Counted from the first letter of the stretch, positions 16,587 to 25,865 are shown. The stretch: 41,649 nt of DNA from CAZLQF01 sp964561545 (GCA_964561545.1 CAZLQF010000022.1:1-41649), one strand, 5' to 3'. Notes: generated by a model not told the origin, from the letters alone. Numbers and translations: made by a program.

Positions 16587-17054
16587 AGATGGATAACCAT
16601 TATTAATTTTTCAATCTCCAAATAAGTGGTAATTAACAATAATTTAAACCAAAAACCTTGAACAAGAAAAACTAATGAAAATATGTTACACAAGATTTCA
16701 ATAATGATGCTTTTAAAATTTAGTAATTGATCAAAGCAATATTGGGTCCTTCATAGCGGTTAAAATGGGGTTATTTAAATTGAATTGAGGAAATAATAAA
16801 AAAAACGCATTAAGATTTACTGCCACTCATTATTTTACTTAATGGTTGGCTAAAAATTTTCAGCGAGTAAGGGGTCAAAACTTACCAGATTTCGCAAAAG
16901 CCTTAATTTCGAGCTTATTCCACATAATGATTGTTTGCATTTGAGTAAAAAATTTAAAATCTACCAGCGATGAGGTTGCTAAATTTACCAATAACTTGGA
17001 TGACCGGAATAAAAGAATTAAAGGCTACCATTAACCCTTAAAGTATTTCACGTT
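16587..17054. other. Intergenic region before the mrp operon
   Basis: 468 AT-rich bases without a gene. It must hold the mrp promoter; the best -7-like box is TAAATTTA at 16980-16987, but no -33 element is at the right distance. No other structure stands out. Confidence 0.5.
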
Positions 17055-19364
17055 ATGCTTTGGGCCATCACAGCCGTCTTTGCCTTAGCCATATTAGCAC
17101 CCTACCTATGTAAGCCTGGCCGTAACACCGGTCCTTTCCTTTTGGCCGCTTTTACGGCTGGAATTTGTGCTTATTTCGGTACTTTTATTCCGGAAGTCCT
17201 GGCCAATGGAGGTGTAGCTTTTCATTACAATTGGATCCCGGATCTCGGTATTCACCTTTCTTTTTACGCTGATGGCTTAAGTTTATTTTTCGGCTTGCTA
17301 ATTAGCTTTTTCGGCTTGCTAATCACTTTGTATTCAGCCGGTTACTTAGCCCATGAGTATGATACGCAGCGTTTTTACGGATACCTGGTATTTTTCATGG
17401 CCTCAATGTTAGGCCTTGTATTTTCTAACAACCTCATAAGTCTTTTTGTCTTCTGGGAATTGACAAGCTTAAGTTCCTTTTTACTCATAGGGTTTAAGCA
17501 TAAAGAAGAAGCTTCCAGAACATCAGCAAGGCAAGCACTCTTGGTAACAGCAGGTGGCGGGCTGGTATTGATGTTTGGATTGATTTTAATGGGCATTGAA
17601 GGTGGCACTTTTAATATTCAAGAGCTGATCGCTAATGCTGATCAATTGAGAGCTTCCCCTTATTTAACCAGCATCATCATTTTGGTATTGATCGGAGCTT
17701 TTTCCAAATCCGCGCAATTCCCGTTTCACTTTTGGCTGCCGAATGCCATGGCAGCACCTACGCCTGTGAGTGCTTACCTGCACTCAGCCACTATGGTAAA
17801 AGTCGGGGTATTTTTGGTTTTTCGCCTAAACCCCATCTTCAACGGCATTGATTGGTGGAATTTACCGCTGATGATCATTGGTGGATTTACCATGGTGATG
17901 GGATCAATCGTTGCCTTTCATGCAGATGATTTAAAGCGCGTGTTGGCTTATACCACGGTAAGTGCTTTGGGTATTTTCTTCCTCATGATCGGTATTGGAA
18001 GTGATGTCGCCATCCAGGCCGCCATTGTTTACGTCCTTGCCCATGCCTTGTACAAAGGAGCTTTATTCCTCGTTGCCGGTACACTGGATCATGAATCTGG
18101 CACCCGTAAGCTTTCGGAATTGCTTTACATTGAAAAAGCCATGCCCTGGACCAAAGCATCAGCCATCCTTGCCACCCTCTCCATGGCAGGGGTTATTCCT
18201 TTCATAGGCTTCATTGGCAAAGAATTGCTATATGAGGCAGGTTTGCACGCCCAATCCTATGATACCATCCTAATATCGGCCTTAATTGTAGCCAGCATAT
18301 TTTTTGTTGGCGTGGTACTGCGTATACTTCACGGCGTTTTTTTTAATCAAAAGTTTTATACAACGCCAAGCGCTCGCATTCATGAAGCGCCAGGCATTAT
18401 GTACGGGCCACCACTTTTGATGGGGCTTTTGGCCTTGCTTTTTGCCATTGTTCCGTACCAGTCTATCCAACCTTTGCTGGAACAGGCTACTTATAATGTA
18501 GGAGTTTCAGGAATAGAACTTGGTATGGGCCTATGGCACGGATTTACCACTGTTTTGATGCTTAGCTTGCTAACCATCTTGCTGGGCGTTTTGCTATACT
18601 TGGCTCGTCAACCTATTTTTAAAGCTTATCATGCATTGCATATTCCGCTGGAGCGCTTGCCGGAATGGGGCTATAACAGCCTAATGAATCAAGCCCAGCG
18701 AATGTCAGAAATCCATACACGTTATGTCCAGAACGGCTATTTAAGAAGCTATATATTTTCGATCATTTTTACGTTCAGTGGCCTTATGCTGTATCATTTA
18801 TTTAGTAATGAATTCATCTACCGGGCTCCCATGGATATGAATTGGGCTGGCCTTGAATTGTACGAATTATCAGTGTTCATTCTGGTAAGTGTTACCCTTA
18901 TTTTCCTTTTCAACAATTCCACCCGTTTTACCAATGTTGCAGCCATAGGCATTATCGGCTATGGACTGGCCCTGATGTATACCGTTTTTAGTGCACCTGA
19001 TGTGGCCATCACCCAATTCCTGGCTGAAACCCTTTCGCTGATCCTGTTGATCCTTATATCGCCCAAAATCCCACATTTTAATACCCAAACTTCTTTTTTA
19101 AACCTGAAATATTTAATGCTATCTTTGGTTTTTGGTGCTGTCATGACAGTAGTTACCCTGATCGGGATGAGCAGGGATTTTCATTCACCACTAAAAAAAT
19201 ACTTCCTGGAAAACAGTATTGACAAAGGAAAGGGAGAAAATGTAGTCAACGTAATTTTAGTAGATTTTAGGGCTCTTGATACACTTGGAGAAGTAACTGT
19301 TTTGGTGATCACTTTTGTTGGCATCGTTGCCCTCATGAAAATAAAAGGACCTGATTTGAAATAA
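17055..19364 (+). CDS. mrpA: Mrp Na+/H+ antiporter subunit A
   Basis: 769 residues, about 20 membrane helices. MrpA is the large NuoL-like subunit of the multisubunit Na+/H+ antiporter that keeps Na+ low and cytoplasmic pH near neutral. The proton-antiporter core shows HMM-typical segments SGFKHKEE-like GFKHKEEASRTSARQALLVTA, AFSKSAQFPFHFWLPNAMAAPTPVSAYLHSATMVKVGVFL and ALYKGALFLVAGTLDHE. The C-terminal part carries the MbhD-like region (GYGLALMYTVFSAPDVAITQFLAETLSLILL) and an MbhE-like end (VNVILVDFRALDTLGEVTVLVITFVGIVAL). First gene of a seven-gene operon. Somewhat shorter than some MrpA proteins, but all expected regions are present. Confidence 0.95.
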   Translation: MLWAITAVFALAILAPYLCKPGRNTGPFLLAAFTAGICAYFGTFIPEVLANGGVAFHYNWIPDLGIHLSFYADGLSLFFGLLISFFGLLITLYSAGYLAHEYDTQRFYGYLVFFMASMLGLVFSNNLISLFVFWELTSLSSFLLIGFKHKEEASRTSARQALLVTAGGGLVLMFGLILMGIEGGTFNIQELIANADQLRASPYLTSIIILVLIGAFSKSAQFPFHFWLPNAMAAPTPVSAYLHSATMVKVGVFLVFRLNPIFNGIDWWNLPLMIIGGFTMVMGSIVAFHADDLKRVLAYTTVSALGIFFLMIGIGSDVAIQAAIVYVLAHALYKGALFLVAGTLDHESGTRKLSELLYIEKAMPWTKASAILATLSMAGVIPFIGFIGKELLYEAGLHAQSYDTILISALIVASIFFVGVVLRILHGVFFNQKFYTTPSARIHEAPGIMYGPPLLMGLLALLFAIVPYQSIQPLLEQATYNVGVSGIELGMGLWHGFTTVLMLSLLTILLGVLLYLARQPIFKAYHALHIPLERLPEWGYNSLMNQAQRMSEIHTRYVQNGYLRSYIFSIIFTFSGLMLYHLFSNEFIYRAPMDMNWAGLELYELSVFILVSVTLIFLFNNSTRFTNVAAIGIIGYGLALMYTVFSAPDVAITQFLAETLSLILLILISPKIPHFNTQTSFLNLKYLMLSLVFGAVMTVVTLIGMSRDFHSPLKKYFLENSIDKGKGENVVNVILVDFRALDTLGEVTVLVITFVGIVALMKIKGPDLK

Positions 19365-19376
19365 ACTTAGTAGTTT

Positions 19377-19844
19377 ATGCGAACCATTATTTTATCATCG
19401 GTACTTAATGTATTGATTCCCTTATTTATAATTTTTGCCATTTTCATGCTTTTTAGGGGCCATGACAGGCCTGGCGGTGGTTTTATTGGCGGTTTGATCG
19501 TGGCCATTCCTTTTATGGTGAATGCAATGGCCTTCGGTGCAAAGCATACCCAACAAAAGTTCTTGATCAAGCCTTTCGTCATCATACCGATTGGCCTTTT
19601 ACTGGCAACCTTAAGCGGCGTTTTTGCTTTTGTTTTAAAGCAACCCTTTCTTTCTGCTTTATGGTCAGTGTACAAATTTCCAGTCATTGGAAAAGTAGGA
19701 ACACCAACCATTTTTGACATTGGTGTATTTTTGATCGTAAGTGGTGTGGTCTTGCAAATTACGTTCATGGTGATCAATGAAGATGAAAAGGAATCTAAGA
19801 TCAAAAAGGGCCATGATGAAAAAGGAATCGATAAAGAAATTTAG
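19377..19844 (+). CDS. mrpB: Mrp Na+/H+ antiporter subunit B
   Basis: 155 residues, four membrane helices. The N-terminal pattern LNVLIPLFIIFAIFMLFRGHDRPGGGFIGGLIVAIPFMV is the MnhB/MrpB signature. The charged tail (EDEKESKIKKGHDEKG) is cytoplasmic. It starts 12 bases after mrpA and ends two bases before mrpC, so translation is likely coupled. Confidence 0.95.
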   Translation: MRTIILSSVLNVLIPLFIIFAIFMLFRGHDRPGGGFIGGLIVAIPFMVNAMAFGAKHTQQKFLIKPFVIIPIGLLLATLSGVFAFVLKQPFLSALWSVYKFPVIGKVGTPTIFDIGVFLIVSGVVLQITFMVINEDEKESKIKKGHDEKGIDKEI

Positions 19845-19846
19845 CT

Positions 19847-20200
19847 ATGAACCTGGTTATTGCCTTATTAATAGGGATGCTCTTTGCGGCAAGCTTGTAC
19901 TTGCTGCTTCAGCGAAGCCTTTTTAAAATCATTTTTGGTATCATCATTTTTGGCTATGGTACTATTTTCTTCCTGTTCGTTATGGGCGGAGTCACCCGTA
20001 GTAATCCAGCCTTATTTTTAGATGGTGAGGCAAAGCAGGCCATGGAGATGGCCGATCCATTACCCCAAGCTTTAACCTTAACTGCCATAGTGATTAGTAT
20101 TGGTTTGCAACTGTTTACACTGATTTTGTTGAAACGAACCTATGAAGCATCCCAAACAACTGATTTGGACGACTTTCAAAATACGGATCAAATTGATTAG
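19847..20200 (+). CDS. mrpC: Mrp Na+/H+ antiporter subunit C
   Basis: 117 residues, three helices, NuoK-like. Recognised by LLIGMLFAASLYLLLQRSLFKIIFGIIIFGYGTIFFLFVMGG and DPLPQALTLTAIVISIGLQLFTLILLKRTYE, the DPLPQALTLTAIVI box being strongly conserved in MrpC/NuoK proteins. It is followed by the widest gap of the operon (88 bases to the mrpD ATG). Confidence 0.95.
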   Translation: MNLVIALLIGMLFAASLYLLLQRSLFKIIFGIIIFGYGTIFFLFVMGGVTRSNPALFLDGEAKQAMEMADPLPQALTLTAIVISIGLQLFTLILLKRTYEASQTTDLDDFQNTDQID

Positions 20201-20288
20201 AACCTAAAATAAGTAAATTTAATGGGTCCCCTTGGCAAAAACCATTGCCGTTAAAGGGTCCTTTTGAGAATTGTCAAAGATAACATTC

Positions 20289-21815
20289 ATGCAACCTGCT
20301 TTGCTGCTCGTTTTACCCTTGGTCATTCCTTTATTCAGCGCTGTTTTATGCCTGATTTTTAGAAAAAAAATAAAAGTTCAGGAATATATCAATGTTATCG
20401 GAACCACTGCATTTTTGGGCATTGCCATACATCTATTATACAGCACCATTCAACAAGGGGTTTTGGCCGTTCAAATCGGTGATTGGAAAGCACCTTTTGG
20501 CATAACCATCGTATCGGATCTGTTGGGCGCTTTAATGGTCATCATTACCGCAATTATCGGATTTGCTATTGCATTGTACGCCATTCAGGATGTAGATTTA
20601 AGGCGTAAAACTTTTGGATTTTTTCCTGCTTTCCAATTTTTGCTTTTGGGCGTCACCGGTGCCTTCCTAACAGGCGATGCTTTTAACCTTTATGTTTGGT
20701 ACGAAGTTATGTTGTTGGCCTCTTTTGTAATTATAGCCCTTGGCAATAGCAAAAGCCAATTAGAAGGGGCACTCAAATATGTGATCCTTAACTTTGTAGG
20801 ATCCGGGTTTTTCCTAACTGGCATAGGGGTACTGTACAATGCAACCGGTACACTCAATATGGCTGCCCTTGCCGAGTTGGTGAGGAATGACCCGAGCTCG
20901 GGAATGATAACGCTTGCTGCCATCTTCTTTTTCATAAGTTTTGGGGTTAAGTCAGCCATTTTTCCACTGTTTTCGTGGCTTCCTTCTTCTTACCACACTC
21001 CACCGGTTTCTGTATCAGGGCTGATGGCAGGCCTTTTAACCAAAGTAGGCGTTTATTCATTCATCCGTTTTTTCTCGCTCATTTTTATAAATGATGTAGG
21101 TTTTACTCATACTTTACTTTTATGGGCTGCAGGGCTAACCATGGTGTCGGGTATTTTAGGAGCCATGGCCCACAAAGAATTCCGAAAGATCCTATCTTTT
21201 CACATCATTAGCCAGATCGGCTATATGATCATGGGCTTGGCCATTTTCACCCCATTGGCATTAGCGGCCTCTATTTTTTACGTTATTCACCATATACTGG
21301 TTAAGACCAATTTATTCCTCATAAGCGGGCTCATAAATACAACCAATGGCAGCTTCCTGCTCAAAAAATTAGGCGGGGTCTATGAGCGCTATCCTTTGAT
21401 CGCATTGCTATTCATTATTTCAGCTTTTTCATTGGCTGGGGTCCCTCCACTTTCAGGTTTCTGGGGTAAATTCACCCTTGCTCAAGCGGGTATTGCCAAT
21501 GGCCTGATCACAATAGTGGTGGTTGCTTTGGTGGTGGGTTTGTTTACGCTTTATTCCATGACCAAGATCTGGGGTGAAGCATTTTGGAAAGCCGATCCTT
21601 ATCAAAATGATGATAACCCAAAGCTAACCCAATGGTACCTCATTAAAACCAAATACTCAATGGTATTACCAGTAATTTTTCTGGCTTCGTTAACCTTATT
21701 TCTAAGCTTAAATCCTGATTTTTTAATAGATTTATCGTTAAAAGCAGCGGACCAGCTAAAAAATCCAGAAGCCTACATTGAAACGGTATTGTATACAGCA
21801 AATTCAGGCTATTAA
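20289..21815 (+). CDS. mrpD: Mrp Na+/H+ antiporter subunit D
   Basis: 508 residues from the ATG at 20289; a TTG six codons earlier is possible but less likely because MQPALLLVLPLVIPL fits the usual MrpD beginning. NuoN/NuoL-like proton-antiporter subunit with about 14 helices: YVWYEVMLLASFVIIALGN, KSAIFPLFSWLPSSYHTPPVSVSGLMAGLLTKVGVYSFIRFF, KILSFHIISQIGYMIMGL, and HHILVKTNLFLISGLI. The conserved Glu in WYEVML and Lys in GVKSAIFPLF are present. The spacer before the gene contains a small GGCAA/TTGCC hairpin and two GGGTCC repeats, which may affect expression from the shared mRNA. Confidence 0.95.
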   Translation: MQPALLLVLPLVIPLFSAVLCLIFRKKIKVQEYINVIGTTAFLGIAIHLLYSTIQQGVLAVQIGDWKAPFGITIVSDLLGALMVIITAIIGFAIALYAIQDVDLRRKTFGFFPAFQFLLLGVTGAFLTGDAFNLYVWYEVMLLASFVIIALGNSKSQLEGALKYVILNFVGSGFFLTGIGVLYNATGTLNMAALAELVRNDPSSGMITLAAIFFFISFGVKSAIFPLFSWLPSSYHTPPVSVSGLMAGLLTKVGVYSFIRFFSLIFINDVGFTHTLLLWAAGLTMVSGILGAMAHKEFRKILSFHIISQIGYMIMGLAIFTPLALAASIFYVIHHILVKTNLFLISGLINTTNGSFLLKKLGGVYERYPLIALLFIISAFSLAGVPPLSGFWGKFTLAQAGIANGLITIVVVALVVGLFTLYSMTKIWGEAFWKADPYQNDDNPKLTQWYLIKTKYSMVLPVIFLASLTLFLSLNPDFLIDLSLKAADQLKNPEAYIETVLYTANSGY

Positions 21816-21842
21816 AACATAGAACTTAAAAATGACGCATTC

Positions 21843-22334
21843 ATGACTTATTTTTTTAACCTACTCCTGGGCGTATTTCTAACTTCCTTCACCTTAGGGG
21901 TTTTCAGCGAACTGAATACAAACCTTCATACAACCTTATTGATTTTTCTTTTTTGGTATGGGCTGCTTTGGTTGGTCTCCTATTTTTATGATCAAAACCA
22001 TTTTATCAAATTACCCCTAATGATCGACTTAGGGTTGTTTTACTTTAAGGAACTGGTAATCTCATCATTTCAGGTAGCCTATGATATTTTAACGCCCAAA
22101 TCCCACATGAATCCGGGTGTAATTGCGCTACCTCTGGAAGCTAAGACCAATTTGGAAATTTCCCTGCTTGCCAATTTCATTACCCTTACACCTGGAACCT
22201 TGAGCATCAACATTTCCGATGACCGTTCTATTCTATACGTTCATGCCCTTTTCATTGAAAATGTGAACCTGAAAAAGGTGGAAAGGGATCTGAAAGAAAA
22301 TTTTGAAAAACGACTTTTAAAAATTACACGCTAA
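21843..22334 (+). CDS. mrpE: Mrp Na+/H+ antiporter subunit E
   Basis: 163 residues. Two N-terminal helices followed by the MnhE cytoplasmic domain: FYFKELVISSFQVAYDILTPKSHMNPGVIALPLEAKTNLEISLLANFITLTPGTLSINISDDRSILYVHALF. The LANxITLTPGTL motif is characteristic of the family. It begins 27 bases after mrpD and is followed by mrpF after 10 bases. Confidence 0.94.
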   Translation: MTYFFNLLLGVFLTSFTLGVFSELNTNLHTTLLIFLFWYGLLWLVSYFYDQNHFIKLPLMIDLGLFYFKELVISSFQVAYDILTPKSHMNPGVIALPLEAKTNLEISLLANFITLTPGTLSINISDDRSILYVHALFIENVNLKKVERDLKENFEKRLLKITR

Positions 22335-22344
22335 GCTTAGGTCC

Positions 22345-22608
22345 ATGAGTGCTTTTATGATCGTTTTATCGGGTTGCATCTTTTTATTAACCCTTGGAAT
22401 CATCTTGATATTCATTCGATTCGTTAAAGGCCCTTCGTTGCCCGACCGGATTGTTGCCCTGGATTTGCTATCTACGGTGCTTATAGGCATCCTGGCTATT
22501 TATGCCTTGGTATCTGGGGTCGACAGTTATTTCGAAATTGCCCTTGTTTTTTCCCTCATCACATTTTTGGGAACAATGGCTTTTGCTTATTACTTAGGAA
22601 AAAATTAA
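22345..22608 (+). CDS. mrpF: Mrp Na+/H+ antiporter subunit F
   Basis: 87 residues with three helices. RFVKGPSLPDRIVALDLLSTVLIGILAIYALVSGVDSYFEIALVFSLITFLGTMAFAYYL is the complete MnhF/MrpF pattern, including the conserved D-R-I-V-A-L-D. In the operon between mrpE and mrpG, with small gaps. Confidence 0.95.
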   Translation: MSAFMIVLSGCIFLLTLGIILIFIRFVKGPSLPDRIVALDLLSTVLIGILAIYALVSGVDSYFEIALVFSLITFLGTMAFAYYLGKN

Positions 22609-22622
22609 AATCCAATAATGTA

Positions 22623-22985
22623 ATGACTTTTTTAGAGGTTTTTTGTTCTATATTGGTGATAACCGGGTCTTTGTTCATGTTCATTGCATGTGTCGGTATT
22701 TTACGATTTCCGGATTTTTACATCCGTAACTCAGCTGTTTCAAAAGCCTCTACCTTAGGCGTCTTTCTCATTTTACTTGGGGTAGGGATCTACTTTGATT
22801 CCCTGGTCATTTTCTTTGAAATTATTGCCATCATTTACTTCATCCTTCTTATCTCACCCACAGGGGCCTACATAATTGCACGTTCCGCTCTTAAAAACAA
22901 AGTTCCCTTTTGGTATAAAACCAACTTAAAAGACCTGGATGACCCCCATGAAATAGTTGAAGAGGAAGGTGAAAAAGAGAAGTGA
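22623..22985 (+). CDS. mrpG: Mrp Na+/H+ antiporter subunit G
   Basis: 120 residues, three helices. FIACVGILRFPDFYIRNSAVSKASTLGVFLILLGVGIYF followed by LISPTGAYIIARSALKNKVP matches MnhG/MrpG, including L-R-F-P-D-F and S-P-T-G-A. The acidic tail ends in EEEGEKEK. It is the last gene of mrpABCDEFG and ends at a strong hairpin terminator. All seven subunits are present and intact, so a functional group of antiporters is expected. Confidence 0.95.
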   Translation: MTFLEVFCSILVITGSLFMFIACVGILRFPDFYIRNSAVSKASTLGVFLILLGVGIYFDSLVIFFEIIAIIYFILLISPTGAYIIARSALKNKVPFWYKTNLKDLDDPHEIVEEEGEKEK

Positions 22986-23015
22986 TCCGATTAACAATGA
23001 TTAACCACAAAAAAT

Positions 23016-23053
23016 AAAACGCCATCCATTATAAATACTGGATGGCGTTTTTT
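23016..23053. terminator. Shared bidirectional terminator of mrp and rnpB
   Basis: AAAACGCCATCCA (23016-23028) pairs perfectly with TGGATGGCGTTTT (23039-23051) around a ten-base loop. T runs occur on both strands: TTTTTT on plus after mrpG, and TTTTATTTTTTG on minus after the RNase P RNA. It therefore serves both converging transcripts. Confidence 0.85.
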
Positions 23054-23057
23054 GATT

Positions 23058-23430
23058 GCTGCAAACCTGTAAGCCGGGTTCTGTTATCCGCCAAATAGCG
23101 GACCCCTATCATTTGTCTAAGCAGCCTACCCACCGGGATCGGGCGAGCAACCCTTAATCCGCCTTCCGGCGAATGCCCCGGCTTATTTGGCCTTGCAACC
23201 CGCAGGGTTTACCAGCATCCCAGTGTCGCCACTGAGAACGGTGAGCACTTACCTCACCCTTTCACCCTTGACCATGAAATTCATGGCCGGAATCGTTTCT
23301 GCGGCACTTTCCGTGATCCAGGGTTTGCCCCTGAACCCCTACCCTTATAATTTCAGGTAGTGCGGTGCTCTATGTTGCCCGGACTTTCCTCCATGACTTT
23401 AACCGTCATAGCGATAGAGCGATTTGCAGC
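23058..23430 (-). ncRNA. rnpB: RNase P RNA
   Basis: On the minus strand the region begins with GCTGCAAATC (23430-23421) and ends with GGTTTGCAGC (23067-23058), which pair to form helix P1. Near the 5' end is the universal GAGGAAAGTCCGGGC core (23391-23377), and near the 3' end AGAACCCGGCTTACAGG (23082-23066). Both belong to the conserved P4/catalytic core of bacterial RNase P RNA. The length of about 373 nt and the order of conserved boxes fit a type-A molecule. It is the catalytic RNA that trims the 5' leaders of tRNA precursors. It converges with the mrp operon and uses the same terminator hairpin. Ends are set by P1 and may be off by a few bases. Confidence 0.95.
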
Positions 23431-23465
23431 TTGCATTAAGCGATGTTTTATTGTCATTTATCAAC

Positions 23466-23479
23466 AAAAGCAGGCTTTT
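23466..23479 (-). terminator. Possible weak terminator after the coiled-coil barrel gene
   Basis: AAAAGC (23466-23471) and GCTTTT (23474-23479) form a small hairpin about 20 bases beyond the stop of the gene at 23499, with a few T on the minus strand. The loop is tight and the stem weak. Confidence 0.25.
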
Positions 23480-23498
23480 ATTCAGTTTCAATTTAAGG

Positions 23499-24560
23499 TC
23501 AATCCCATTCAAAGCCGTTTAATGTGATACCAAACGAAAGTGGGTTCAATCCAGGGCTTTGGTCTGCATCAAACATATCTGATAAATAGTAGTTGGCATA
23601 AAAGTTGAGAAATCCATAGCCAATCCTGGCAGATAAGCCATAGCGGAAAGGATTAAGGTTGTAATTATCAAAGTCTTTGACCTTGTCTCCATCATTTTCT
23701 TTAAGCTTGGAATAAGATTTAATCAAGTAGCCAACCCTACCGCCAACGCCTATTCTGAAGGAGTTGTCATGATCTTCAGGCTTGGTTTCATACCTAACAT
23801 GTAAAGGTATGTTAACGTATTGGGACACGATTTTATACTTCTCATAGCCCTCATCTTTATTTCTAAATCCTACGGTATCCGTATTCGGGGTTAGTACAAT
23901 GTCATTACTAAATCGGTAATTGTTGTAGTCGATGCCAATCCCTGTAAACAAGCTTAAATTATGGTCGATAATGCTTGCACCCATTTTCATGATGTAAAGC
24001 TGGAAATTAATGGATTTGCCATACCGTGGCTCCAGAAAATCGAACTCCTTTGGTTGATCAAAACCTTCACTGCTTAAATAAGTGTTCATACCCAGATCAA
24101 ACAACAGCCAACTAAACTGAACCTTGTCCATTTCAGCTTCTTTCTCTTCTTGAGGGCTATATGAAAAATAGAATTCATCATTATTAAAATCAATTTCCAT
24201 TTGTTTTGTAGAAGAATCTACTTGAGGATCCGAGGTATCGCTAATACTTGATTTGTGCTCCTGTTCTTTTAACACCTCTTTTCTTTCTGCTCTTAATTCT
24301 TCCCTGATTTCATTTAATTCCTTACGCATTTCTTTAAGCTCTTGACGGGTTTCATTGCTCACTTCCTGGCTTAATTTTTCAGCCTCAAGCTCAAGCTCCT
24401 TGGCCTCTTGCTTCATTTCACGCTCCAGTTGATCGGTTTCCTCATGGATTTCCTTAAGTTCTTCTTGGGTCATTCCCCTTTGCTCGGTAGTATCTTCTTG
24501 AGCAAAAGCTAAATTGCTTGCTAAAAACAATCCCAGTAATGTTAAATTCATTGGTCTCAT
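23499..24560 (-). CDS. Outer-membrane barrel protein with periplasmic coiled coil
   Basis: 353 residues. A signal peptide (MRPMNLTLLGLFLASNLAFAQ) is followed by a highly charged coiled coil from about residue 28 to 105 (repeats such as LEREMKQEAKELELEAEKLSQEV and ELKEMRKELNEIREELRAERKEV). After a spacer, a beta-barrel occupies roughly residues 145-353, with strands like INFQLYIMKMGASIID, LSLFTGIGIDYNNYRF, YVNIPLHVRYETK, and FRIGVGGRVGYLIKSYSK. This resembles porin-family barrels of Bacteroidota with an added helical stalk. It is the third gene of the sigma/anti-sigma operon, 13 bases after the second. AAAGGATT precedes the ATG. The coiled coil could bridge to peptidoglycan or act as a sensor; that is speculation. 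Confidence 0.75.
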   Translation of the reverse strand: MRPMNLTLLGLFLASNLAFAQEDTTEQRGMTQEELKEIHEETDQLEREMKQEAKELELEAEKLSQEVSNETRQELKEMRKELNEIREELRAERKEVLKEQEHKSSISDTSDPQVDSSTKQMEIDFNNDEFYFSYSPQEEKEAEMDKVQFSWLLFDLGMNTYLSSEGFDQPKEFDFLEPRYGKSINFQLYIMKMGASIIDHNLSLFTGIGIDYNNYRFSNDIVLTPNTDTVGFRNKDEGYEKYKIVSQYVNIPLHVRYETKPEDHDNSFRIGVGGRVGYLIKSYSKLKENDGDKVKDFDNYNLNPFRYGLSARIGYGFLNFYANYYLSDMFDADQSPGLNPLSFGITLNGFEWD

Positions 24561-24573
24561 AGTTAATCCTTTT

Positions 24574-25374
24574 TTAAAAATTAATTTTACCGTTTATGGC
24601 AAGGTTTTTACCCTCCAGGCTAATGATTATTTCTCGCTCATCATTCTTTTTATTGTTGAGTATCTTAGCTTTAATTTGCTTAAAGAATCCTGCATCAGCC
24701 CCATTTGTTTTGGGTTGAGGTAATTTAATATTGGCTTTGTCGATGGCATCAAAATCAATTTCAGTAAGCTTAACCTCCCTTTCACAGGATGTAGATAATT
24801 GAAATTCAGCTGTTTCTACTTGGCCGATGGTTTGAATGGATTCCCCTCTTAAAGGGGTTATTTCCATATCTTGATCAATTTTTGCTTTGGGGCCTTTCAA
24901 ATTCAAGTCGTTGGAAACCTGGGAATTCATGCTTAAAGTGTTTAACCCCGATTTATCTACTTTTTGAAGTTGGTTTGCAGTATTTTTGGGGATAGCAAAT
25001 TGACCACCCATAATATCTGAAGAATACCGGGAATTTAAATTGGTAGCCACTTCCATGTTTGATCGATCAAAAGCATTGTTGAACAATAAACTTGATACAA
25101 GCAGAATCAATAGCCCAATTAAAGTTACTGCTGCTACCCTTGTGTATGTTGAAAATAAAGTTAAGTTAGTACCTCCCTGCTTTTTTAGTTGCGTTTTATA
25201 AGGAAAACGAATATTCGATTCCGGTTTGAGCTTAGTTTTTTCCAGGTTGCTCAGTTCTTCTTGTAAGGCAGGATCTTGGTTCAGGATCTGCTCAAAAGCC
25301 TTAGATTCAGATTCATCCATATAACCCTCAAAATATCGGATGAGTTCTGATTTTATGTTATACTTATCAATCAT
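24574..25374 (-). CDS. Putative membrane-bound anti-sigma factor
   Basis: 266 residues. The N-terminal 50 residues (ELIRYFEGYMDESESKAFEQILNQDPALQEELSNLEK) look like the helical sigma-binding part of anti-sigma factors, without the Cys/His of zinc-binding types. One membrane helix spans about residues 80-98 (VAAVTLIGLLILLVSSLLF). The remainder is a periplasmic domain I do not recognise, with two Cys-free basic stretches at its end. It overlaps the sigma gene by four bases (ATGA), the usual coupling of sigma and anti-sigma pairs. No FecR domain is present, so this is not the TonB-signalling type. The role is inferred from position and topology. Confidence 0.65.
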   Translation of the reverse strand: MIDKYNIKSELIRYFEGYMDESESKAFEQILNQDPALQEELSNLEKTKLKPESNIRFPYKTQLKKQGGTNLTLFSTYTRVAAVTLIGLLILLVSSLLFNNAFDRSNMEVATNLNSRYSSDIMGGQFAIPKNTANQLQKVDKSGLNTLSMNSQVSNDLNLKGPKAKIDQDMEITPLRGESIQTIGQVETAEFQLSTSCEREVKLTEIDFDAIDKANIKLPQPKTNGADAGFFKQIKAKILNNKKNDEREIIISLEGKNLAINGKINF

Positions 25375-25865
25375 ATAATGCTTTCAATTTTGCCAATTTT
25401 CTCTTTTAAATAATGCCTTGCCCGGTGAATGTAAACCTTCACCTGCGACTCATTCAATGCTGTTATCTCCCCTATTTCCTTATAATTGTAACCTTCATAA
25501 TCCCTTAGCAATAAAACAGCTTTTTGTTGGGCCGAAAGGTCATCCAGTAATTGCTCCACGTATTCCTTGGCTCCTGTATAATTATTAGAAAAAGTGACGG
25601 TCATCGTAGTATCTAATTCATTTTCTTGAAAGTTCACTTGCTTACTTTCCTTCCTTTGCCAGTCAATCATTAAATGATAAGCTGTTGAAAACAAATAGCT
25701 CTTGGCTTTTTTTTCATTAACCCCGTTCCGGTTATTCCAAAGCCTTTCAAAGCTCTCCTGCACAATATCAGAGGCGGTCGCTTCATCCCTTACATTTTTG
25801 CGGATAAAGCGGTAAAGCGCATCTGACTGCTCATCTACGAGCTTATTGAAGGCTTTTACTTTCAT
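25371..25865 (-). CDS. ECF-family RNA polymerase sigma factor
   Basis: 164 residues. Region 2 (about 10-75) has DALYRFIRKNVRDEATASDIVQESFERLWNN followed by KSYLFSTAYHLMIDWQRK. Region 4 (about 110-160) has LSAQQKAVLLLRDYEGYNYKEIGEITALNESQVKVYIHRARHYLKEKI. The two-domain layout without region 1 or 3 defines an ECF sigma factor. It is first in an operon with a putative anti-sigma factor and a coiled-coil outer-membrane protein, which suggests an envelope-stress circuit. A GTAAC-N17-CGTC element lies immediately upstream, consistent with autoregulation. Confidence 0.92.
   Translation of the reverse strand: MKVKAFNKLVDEQSDALYRFIRKNVRDEATASDIVQESFERLWNNRNGVNEKKAKSYLFSTAYHLMIDWQRKESKQVNFQENELDTTMTVTFSNNYTGAKEYVEQLLDDLSAQQKAVLLLRDYEGYNYKEIGEITALNESQVKVYIHRARHYLKEKIGKIESII

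Noticed and set aside
19367..19804. 145-codon minus-strand frame
   Set aside because: Antisense of mrpB, which is a fully conserved subunit in the middle of an operon.
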